Of a DNA stretch of 55,202 nt, positions 48,309 to 55,202 are shown piece after piece. Position 1 is the first letter of the stretch; each line of letters begins with the position of its first letter. The stretch is from Gallionellaceae bacterium (GTDB taxonomy: Bacteria; Pseudomonadota; Gammaproteobacteria; Burkholderiales; Gallionellaceae). The notes under the pieces were generated by a model, which was not told where the DNA came from, did not search any database, and saw nothing but the letters and a program-made list of their open reading frames with translations. Made by a program: the position numbers and the translations under genes. The stretch lies in the NCBI GenBank assembly GCA_009885195.1, contig VFLG01000001.1:1-55202 (forward strand). Direction: 5' to 3'.

Positions 48309-49605
48309 TTCCTCTCTTTACTCCAGTCGCCGCAGCCGCCTCATTAACCAGATGCAGCGCGGCATTGCCGTCATCCCCACCGCGCCGGAAATGTTGCGCA
48401 ACGGCGATGCACACTACTCTTACCGCTACGACAGCCACTTCCATTACCTCACTGGTTTTGACGAGCCTGAGGCTGTGCTGGTGCTGGTTGCAGGCGCCTC
48501 TCCACAGTCCATTTTGTTCTGCCGCGAAAAAGATGTGGAACGAGAAATCTGGGACGGTTTCAGGCACGGACCGGATGGGGCAAAGGAAAATTTTGGCTTC
48601 GATGCCGCTTTCCCCATCGCACAACTGGATGACAAACTGACCGAACTGATGGGCAATCAGCCCGCGCTATTCCACCCGCTCGGCGCCCACGCCGCATGGG
48701 ACGACCGCATTCTCGCCCTGCGCGCGCGGGTGCAGACGCAGGTGCGCAGCGGCATCACCGCGCCGAATGAGCTGCACGATATCCGCCTGCTGCTGGATGA
48801 AATGCGCTTAATCAAAGACAGCGATGAACTCGCCATCATGCGTCGCGCCGCCGCTATTTCCTGCGCCGCGCATAGCCGCGCCATGCGCGCCACCAGCCCC
48901 GGCAAAATGGAATACGAAATTGAAGCCGAACTGCTGCATGAATTTCGCAAGAGTGGTGCTCAAGCGCCCGCCTACACACCTATTGTTGCGGGTGGTGCCA
49001 ATGCCTGTGTGCTGCATTACATTGCCAACAATGCCGCGCTCAAGGATGGGGATCTATTGCTGATTGATGCGGCGTGCGAAGTGGATGGTTACGCCACGGA
49101 TATCACGCGCACTTTCCCGGTCAATGGCAGATTCAGCGCCGCGCAAAAAGATGTGTACGAAATGGTATTGGCTGCACAGACTGCCGCCATCGCGGCAGCG
49201 CGTCCCGGCGCACACTGGAACGAGCCGCATGACGCCGCCTTGCGCGTACTGGCGCAAGGCCTGATTGACCTCAAGCTGTGCAGCGGCAGCGTGGATGCCG
49301 TGCTGGAAAGCGGTGCCTATAAAAATTTCTACATGCACCGCACCGGCCATTGGCTCGGCATGGACGTGCATGATGTCGGGGCCTACAAGCTGGAAGGCAA
49401 CTGGCGCGCGCTGCAACCGGGCATGGCGCTGACCGTGGAACCCGGCTGCTACATACGCCCGGCAGATAATGTACCCAAGGCATTGTGGAACATCGGCATC
49501 CGCATCGAAGACGACGTGGTCATCACCGCGCAAGGTTGCGAAGTGCTGTCTGAGGCCGCGCCCAAAACCGTTGCGGCGATAGAAGAGTTAATGAAGCGGC
49601 CATGA
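48301..49605 (+). CDS. pepP: Xaa-Pro aminopeptidase
   Basis: M24B peptidase: DAACEVDGYATDITRTFPVNGRFS; HRTGHWLGMDVHDVG; LTVEPGCYI. Confidence 0.95.
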   Translation: MLNSSLYSSRRSRLINQMQRGIAVIPTAPEMLRNGDAHYSYRYDSHFHYLTGFDEPEAVLVLVAGASPQSILFCREKDVEREIWDGFRHGPDGAKENFGFDAAFPIAQLDDKLTELMGNQPALFHPLGAHAAWDDRILALRARVQTQVRSGITAPNELHDIRLLLDEMRLIKDSDELAIMRRAAAISCAAHSRAMRATSPGKMEYEIEAELLHEFRKSGAQAPAYTPIVAGGANACVLHYIANNAALKDGDLLLIDAACEVDGYATDITRTFPVNGRFSAAQKDVYEMVLAAQTAAIAAARPGAHWNEPHDAALRVLAQGLIDLKLCSGSVDAVLESGAYKNFYMHRTGHWLGMDVHDVGAYKLEGNWRALQPGMALTVEPGCYIRPADNVPKALWNIGIRIEDDVVITAQGCEVLSEAAPKTVAAIEELMKRP

Positions 49606-50759
49606 ATGACCGTTGCGATGTAGCCATCATCGGCGGCGGCCCGGTCGGAGCGGCGCTGGCGCTGGCATTGCGCGACAGCGGTTTGAATATTCACTTGCTG
49701 GAGGCGCGCAAAACGGAAGCCTCTGTTGCCGACCCGCGCGCACTGGCCATTTCCTACGGCAGCCGCTTGCTGCTGGAACGTCTCGGCGTATGGAACGAGA
49801 TCACGGATGCCTCACCGATACGCACCATCCACATTTCTCAAAAGCAGTCATTCGGCCGCGCCATGCTGCGTGCGGCGGAACTCAAGATACAGGAACTCGG
49901 CTATGTCCTGCCCTATGCGGCTCTGCAAACCAAATTGCAAACTGCCTTGCGGGAAAGCAATGCAACTTGCCTCTCGGGCGCGATTGTCACCCAACTGCAT
50001 AGCACTTCAAGTGGCGCAACCCTGGTTTATCAGCATGCGGGCAGCGAACACACGCTCGACGCGCGCCTGGCCGTAGTCGCAGATGGCGGCAAGCTCCTGG
50101 AAGTGTCGCATCCGCCAGAAGTGCACGATTATGGCCAGAGCGCCATCATCGCCCATATTTCCTGCACACACTGGCTGGCCGATACCGCGTTTGAGCGCTT
50201 TACCGCACAAGGCCCGGTGGCGCTGTTGCCGTTCGGTGACGGTTACGAACTGGTATGGACAGTGGCGCACGAAGCGACACAAGAAATGTTGCAATGGGAT
50301 GACGCCACTTTTCTGGCGCAGCTGCACCGGCACTTCGGCGATCGCGTCGGCGAATTCCTGGCGGTAGGGAAACGCGCCTGCTTCCCGCTGCGCCTCAAGC
50401 GCGCACCCGACATCACCCTACCGCACACGGTGTTGCTCGGCAACGCCGCGCAAACCCTGCACCCGGTGGCCGGACAAGGCTTCAACATGGGCTTGCGCGA
50501 TGCGTGGGAGCTGGCGCAGGAAATCCTTGGCAACATGCCTGAGGCACTGGGATCGGATGCCATGCTTGCCAGCTATCGCACGCTGCGCAAGCTCGACCGC
50601 AATGCCGGCAGTCGCTTCACCGATGGCTTGGTGCGCCTGTTCTCCAACGACCTGCCGCTGCTCAATGCTGGTCGCGGCATATCGCTGTCGGTGCTGGATT
50701 GTCTGCCCGGTGCGAAAAAGTTTGTGGCGCGGCGCATGATGTTTGGCTCCCATGGATAG
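49602..50759 (+). CDS. ubiH: UbiH/UbiF/VisC family FAD-dependent hydroxylase
   Basis: DVAIIGGGPVGAALALALRDSGL; LGNAAQTLHPVAGQGFNMGLRDAWELAQ. Confidence 0.9.
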   Translation: MNDRCDVAIIGGGPVGAALALALRDSGLNIHLLEARKTEASVADPRALAISYGSRLLLERLGVWNEITDASPIRTIHISQKQSFGRAMLRAAELKIQELGYVLPYAALQTKLQTALRESNATCLSGAIVTQLHSTSSGATLVYQHAGSEHTLDARLAVVADGGKLLEVSHPPEVHDYGQSAIIAHISCTHWLADTAFERFTAQGPVALLPFGDGYELVWTVAHEATQEMLQWDDATFLAQLHRHFGDRVGEFLAVGKRACFPLRLKRAPDITLPHTVLLGNAAQTLHPVAGQGFNMGLRDAWELAQEILGNMPEALGSDAMLASYRTLRKLDRNAGSRFTDGLVRLFSNDLPLLNAGRGISLSVLDCLPGAKKFVARRMMFGSHG

Positions 50760-50776
50760 GGTTTCCTAAAAATATT

Positions 50777-51271
50777 GTGGCACTCTTTACGCAATCGAAT
50801 TTAAAAACCGTGTTCATTATGGCCATCTGGTTTGCGCTGGCGGGTGGTCTTTTCTATTTCATGAATGGCCAGGTGAACCCTAATTCCGCCGAGAACATTG
50901 AGCAGTCGGCAGAGGTGGTTTTAAAACGCGATTTAGCCGGCCATTACCGCGCCGAGGCTTACATCAACGGCGTGAAAATCCCAGTCATGGTTGATACAGG
51001 CGCCACCAATGTGGCCATTTCCCAAGCGTTGGCTGACAAATTGGGGCTGCACAGTTTTCACGCGGTTAGAACCCAAACGGCCAACGGCGAGACGGTTTCC
51101 TACATGACCCGGCTGAACAGCGTAAAACTTGGCGGGATAGTCGCGCAGGATGTTGCGGCTTCGATATCGCCCAATCTCGGCGATGAAATGCTGCTGGGCA
51201 TGTCTTTCCTGGGCAGGATGGACGTCAGGCTGCACCGAGGTACGATGACTATCCGGGCGACAAACGATTAG
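50777..51271 (+). CDS. Retropepsin-like aspartic protease, membrane-anchored (TIGR02281-like)
   Basis: TM helix then RAEAYINGVKIPVMVDTGATNVAISQALADKLGL (DTGA) and LLGMSFLGRMDVRLHRGTMTI. Confidence 0.88.
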   Translation: MALFTQSNLKTVFIMAIWFALAGGLFYFMNGQVNPNSAENIEQSAEVVLKRDLAGHYRAEAYINGVKIPVMVDTGATNVAISQALADKLGLHSFHAVRTQTANGETVSYMTRLNSVKLGGIVAQDVAASISPNLGDEMLLGMSFLGRMDVRLHRGTMTIRATND

Positions 51272-51397
51272 CCGAGACTGGAAAGCTGCGCTAAATCGGT
51301 TTACTATCCAATTTGAAGACCGGATGCCGCAGCAGTAAAGAGATTCCGTTTACACAAAATTCGGGACACCCTCCCATGGCGACTTCATACATCAAAT

Positions 51398-51775
51398 TCA
51401 TGTCACCTGTTTGCGCTTGAAAACAATTTCATTGTTTTGGGAGACCGTGGTGATGACATTGGTGGCTGACAGCTCAATAAGCTGGCCGCTGGCGTTATAT
51501 ACAAACCTGACTTCACCGCCACCAATAAACCGCACATAATGCGATACCGAACCAACAATGTTATTTATGTTGTGAGATTCAACATCGGCCAGGTTGTGTA
51601 TTCCGACGGCCTTAATTTGCTTTAGATGGACACTTGCGCTGCCCTTTTGGTCAATCTCAATGACATCTCCGGCGGTTGTGGAAATCGACATCGTGCCATC
51701 TGCATTACGCTTGATCGTAGAACCGGGCCCATCGAATTCCATAATTATTTCCTCCAAAGAAATCATGGCGGGCAT
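51398..51775 (-). CDS. Hypothetical protein
   Basis: 125 aa ORF with no recognised family; start uncertain. Confidence 0.45.
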   Translation of the reverse strand: MPAMISLEEIIMEFDGPGSTIKRNADGTMSISTTAGDVIEIDQKGSASVHLKQIKAVGIHNLADVESHNINNIVGSVSHYVRFIGGGEVRFVYNASGQLIELSATNVITTVSQNNEIVFKRKQVT

Positions 51776-51896
51776 CGTAAACTTAACCTAAAATCAAGGC
51801 AACTAAATTTAGCCGGCCCCCGGCGCGCTTATCTCACCACCATGCCGCGATCTGTCCGCCCATCAAAATTATTTGCCACAAGACTCTTCGCGTTCC

Positions 51897-53210
51897 ATGC
51901 CTAACGCTGATTTTCTCGCCCGTTCCCGCGCCGCCGTGTGGCACCCTTGCACGCAGATGAAGCGGCACGAAACTTTGCCGCTGGTGCCTATCGAGCGCGG
52001 GCAGGGGGTGTGGCTGTATGATTTTGACGGCAAGCGTTATCTGGATGCGGTGAGTTCGTGGTGGGTCAATTTGTTCGGGCACTGCAATCCGCGCATCAAC
52101 GCCGCCATTACCGACCAGCTCGGCAAGCTGGAGCACGTCATGCTGGCAGGCTTTACCCATGAGCCGGTAGTGATGCTTTCGGAACGTCTGGCGCAACTGG
52201 CCCCGGCAGGATTGGGGCATTGCTTTTATGCCTCGGACGGCGCCTCGGCCACGGAAATCGCGCTGAAAATGAGCGTGCATTATTGGCGCAACAGCGGCAA
52301 ACCCGGCAAGCATAATTTCATCGGTCTGCAAAATGGCTATCACGGCGAGACCCTGGGCGCGCTCTCGGTGACCGATGTGGCCTTATTCAAAGATGCATAT
52401 AGTGTGTTGGTGAAGCAGAATGCCACGGTGATGAGCCCGGATAGTCGCAATGCAGCAGCGGGTGAGAGCGCCCGGGATTATGCCGTGCGTTGTGCTGGGG
52501 CGCTGGAGCAACACTTGCAACGGCATCACGACAGCATTGCTGCATTTATTGTGGAACCGCTGGTGCAAGGCGCAGCCGGTATGGCAATGTATCATCCGAT
52601 ATATTTAACTCGCGCGCGTGCGTTGTGCGACCAATATAAAGTGCATCTGATTGCCGATGAAATTGCGGTGGGCATGGGGCGAACGGGGACGATGTTTGCC
52701 TGCGAGCAGGCAGAGATCACGCCGGACTTCATGTGCCTGTCCAAAGGCCTCACGGGCGGCTATCTGCCACTATCGGTGGTGATGACGACAGACGACATTT
52801 ATCAGGCGTTTTATGCCGATGAGATGACGCACGGTTTTTTGCATTCGCATTCCTATACCGGCAACCCGCTGGCTTGCCGCGCGGCATTGGCCACTTTGGA
52901 CATCTTTGCGCAAGACGATGTGCTGGCCGCCAATCGCGGCAAGGCTGCTTATCTCAACCGCATCGTGCAGCCCTTGCGTGACCATCCCGCCGTAAGGAAT
53001 TTCCGCCACACCGGCATGATCTGGGCGTTTGAAGTGGATAGCCCGCACGCCGATTTTGCCCAGCGTTGTTTCTCGCTGGCGCTGGAGCAGGAACTATTGC
53101 TGCGACCGATGGGCTATACGCTGTACTTTATGCCGCCGTATATCATTAGCGAGACAGAAATGGATAGGCTGGTTGCAGGTACACTATCGGTTATTGAAGC
53201 GCTGACCTGA
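51897..53210 (+). CDS. bioA: Adenosylmethionine-8-amino-7-oxononanoate aminotransferase
   Basis: VWHPCTQMKRHETLPLVPIERGQGVWLYDFDGKRYLDAVSSWWVNLFGHCNPRIN; LIADEIAVGMGRTGTMFACEQAEITPDFMCLSKGLTGG. Confidence 0.97.
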   Translation: MPNADFLARSRAAVWHPCTQMKRHETLPLVPIERGQGVWLYDFDGKRYLDAVSSWWVNLFGHCNPRINAAITDQLGKLEHVMLAGFTHEPVVMLSERLAQLAPAGLGHCFYASDGASATEIALKMSVHYWRNSGKPGKHNFIGLQNGYHGETLGALSVTDVALFKDAYSVLVKQNATVMSPDSRNAAAGESARDYAVRCAGALEQHLQRHHDSIAAFIVEPLVQGAAGMAMYHPIYLTRARALCDQYKVHLIADEIAVGMGRTGTMFACEQAEITPDFMCLSKGLTGGYLPLSVVMTTDDIYQAFYADEMTHGFLHSHSYTGNPLACRAALATLDIFAQDDVLAANRGKAAYLNRIVQPLRDHPAVRNFRHTGMIWAFEVDSPHADFAQRCFSLALEQELLLRPMGYTLYFMPPYIISETEMDRLVAGTLSVIEALT

Positions 53211-53233
53211 ATGACGGATTTATAAGGGTACTC

Positions 53234-54712
53234 ATGAAACTGCATCACTCCTTGCTGCTTGTTATTTGCTTGTCCAGCGGCGCACACGCCGCCTCCTTGC
53301 CGCCGCCGGTATTGAAGGCGCTCAAGCAAGCGCGCATTCCAATCAGCAGTGTCGGTATCGAGGTGCGCGAAATAAATGCGCGCGCCCCGCTGATCAGCGT
53401 GAATGCCAGACGGGCGATGAACCCGGCCTCGACCATGAAGCTGCTCACCACTTACGCCGGGCTGGAGCTGCTCGGCCCGGCCTATACTTGGAAAACCGAG
53501 GCTTATCTCGACGGCAAGCTGGAGCAAGGCGTGCTGCAAGGCGATCTGGTGTTGAAGGGTTATGGCAACCCCAAGCTGACGCTGGAACAATTCTGGCTGT
53601 GGCTGCGCGAATTGCGCAGCCGCGGCTTGCGCGAAATTCGCGGCAATCTGGTGCTGGATCGCAGCGCCTTCGAAACCCTGCCGCACGATTTATCCGCCTT
53701 CGACAACGAGCCGATACGCCCCTACAACATGGGCCCGGACGCGTTGCTGCTCAACTTCAACGCGGTGCGCCTGCGCTTTATTCCGGACGGCGAAAAAATT
53801 AATGTCATCAGCGAACCGGAACTGGCCGGTATCAAACTGGATAACCGCATTACCGCTGCGGAGAGTGCAGGCAATTGCAGTAACTGGGATGAAAAAATTT
53901 CTACACAACTGAGCGGCGAAACGATGCTGCTACAGGGTACCTTCCCGGCCCGATGCGGCGAATGTGAGAGCTATGTCTGCCTGTTGCCCCACCCGCAATA
54001 TATGTATGCCGTATTCCGCGCACTATGGCAGGAAATGGGCGGCACGCTGGATGGAGAAATGCTCGAAGGCGCGGTGCCAAGTAGCGCAACACTTTTTGCC
54101 ACGCACCACTCCGCGCCGCTGAGCGAGCTGATACGCGACATCAACAAATTCAGCAACAATGTTATGGCGCGCCAGCTTTTCCTGAGCCTAGGCAACAGCG
54201 TCGGGGAACCCATGCTGGCGGGGGATGCCGTACCGTGTGATGATCCACCAACCTGTCTGCTTGATACTGAGGTCGGCGCTCTTCCCCCAGCCAGCATCGC
54301 ACGCAGCGAACGAGCCATACGGGGCTGGCTCACGAAAAAAGAATTGCGCTTCCCCGATCTGGTGCTGGAAAACGGCGCTGGCTTGTCTCGTCGCGAGCGT
54401 ATCAGCCCGCACCATTTGGCATTGCTGCTGCAAAGCGCACAGCGCAGCCCGCTATCGGCTGAGTTCGTGGCGTCCCTGCCTATCGCCGGTGTCGATGGCA
54501 CCTTGAAGAAGCGCCTCAATGGCAGCGCATCCGCCAGCCACGCCCACCTCAAAACCGGCTCGCTGGAAAACGTAAATGCCGTAGCCGGCTATGTGCAATC
54601 CGGCAACGGCAAGCAATGGATTATGGTGTTTCTGATCAATCACCCCAATGCCGCTGCCGGACAGCAGGCGCAGGACGCGCTGATCGAGTGGCTACGACTG
54701 CAGGAGAGTTAA
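53234..54712 (+). CDS. dacB: D-alanyl-D-alanine carboxypeptidase / endopeptidase (S13)
   Basis: ASTMKLLTTYAGLELLGPAYTWKTEAYLDG; LIRDINKFSNNVMARQLFLSLG; HLKTGSLENVNAVAGYV. Confidence 0.94.
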   Translation: MKLHHSLLLVICLSSGAHAASLPPPVLKALKQARIPISSVGIEVREINARAPLISVNARRAMNPASTMKLLTTYAGLELLGPAYTWKTEAYLDGKLEQGVLQGDLVLKGYGNPKLTLEQFWLWLRELRSRGLREIRGNLVLDRSAFETLPHDLSAFDNEPIRPYNMGPDALLLNFNAVRLRFIPDGEKINVISEPELAGIKLDNRITAAESAGNCSNWDEKISTQLSGETMLLQGTFPARCGECESYVCLLPHPQYMYAVFRALWQEMGGTLDGEMLEGAVPSSATLFATHHSAPLSELIRDINKFSNNVMARQLFLSLGNSVGEPMLAGDAVPCDDPPTCLLDTEVGALPPASIARSERAIRGWLTKKELRFPDLVLENGAGLSRRERISPHHLALLLQSAQRSPLSAEFVASLPIAGVDGTLKKRLNGSASASHAHLKTGSLENVNAVAGYVQSGNGKQWIMVFLINHPNAAAGQQAQDALIEWLRLQES

Positions 54713-54713
54713 A

Positions 54714-55082
54714 GTGGGAAACTCCAACAAACCCCGTTTCGATCTAACACACGCCTGGCGCGCCACGGGCATTGCGCTGCAAGGCTTGCGCGCCGCTTTT
54801 CAGCACGAAGAGGCATTTCGCCAGGAAGTCTTCATCGCCGCGATCGCGATACCCGCCGCGCTGCTGTTGCCTGCCAGCCTTCTCGGCAAGGCGATGATGA
54901 TCGCCAGCATCCTGCTGGTGCTGATCATCGAGCTGCTCAACTCCGCGCTGGAAGCGGCAGTGGATCACACCTCGCTGGAGCAGCACCCGCTCGCCAAACG
55001 CGCCAAGGACATCGCCAGCGCGGCGGTGTTTCTGAGCATCGTGAACGCGCTGGTGGTGTGGGGGCTGGTGCTGTTCGGATAG
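54714..55082 (+). CDS. dgkA: Diacylglycerol kinase
   Basis: ATGIALQGLRAAFQHEEAFRQEVFIAAI; LLVLIIELLNSALEAAVDHTSLEQHPLAKRAKDIASAAVFLSI; GTG start. Confidence 0.95.
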   Translation: MGNSNKPRFDLTHAWRATGIALQGLRAAFQHEEAFRQEVFIAAIAIPAALLLPASLLGKAMMIASILLVLIIELLNSALEAAVDHTSLEQHPLAKRAKDIASAAVFLSIVNALVVWGLVLFG

Positions 55083-55161
55083 TAGCCATCGGCTATCGTC
55101 TTATCGAGCTTTCCAAAATTCATGACTGAATCGGGGGCCGATTCAGACAGGGTTATTGCCA

Positions 55162-55202
55162 CCCCCTCTCCCGCGCTTGCGCGCTTCCCTCTCCCTCGAG
55201 GG
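55162..55202. repeat. CCCTCTCCC-type palindromic element, cut by window end
   Basis: ccccctctcccgcgcttgcgcgcttccctctccctcgaggg; same family style as the copies in gatB, mpl and amgK. Confidence 0.65.

Noticed and set aside
50777-51271. Retropepsin-like protease as retroelement-derived
   Set aside because: The bacterial family of membrane-anchored retropepsin-like proteins (TIGR02281 type) is common in proteobacteria; no reverse transcriptase nearby.

Overview
The window looks chromosomal and betaproteobacterial; it resembles Gallionellaceae/Nitrosomonadales in gene content and order, but that is inference. Recognisable housekeeping blocks are rlpA-rodA-mrdA-mreDCB (minus), gatCAB (plus), amtB-glnK and a TorF-like porin (minus), ubiK-comM (plus), metH, mpl, a RelE/YefM-type toxin-antitoxin pair, a GGDEF-EAL protein, algH-ruvX-pyrB-pyrC' (minus), lptD-surA-pdxA-ksgA (minus), amgK-murU-pepP-ubiH, a retropepsin-like protease, bioA, dacB and dgkA. 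The main accessory region is a roughly 13 kb island at 15370-28467. It lies between a full comM and a second, diverged, gap-free 465 bp copy of the comM 3' end. It encodes a DNRLRE/Fn3 protein ending in a truncated YD repeat, a 2388-aa exported transglutaminase-like RHS/YD protein with an unrecognised C-terminal tip, an overlapping candidate lipoprotein (possible immunity protein), an orphan RHS fragment, an alpha-toroid (prenyltransferase/squalene-oxidase-like) protein with a dockerin, another lipoprotein, and a small HTH protein. No integrase or transposase was seen. A second theme is a set of small palindromic repeat families. Members occur between genes and also in frame inside conserved genes (gatB, mpl, amgK, ruvX, murU), where they appear to be translated as extra peptide. 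No tRNA, rRNA or CRISPR was recognised. All calls are by eye from the sequence and ORF track; no database search was run.
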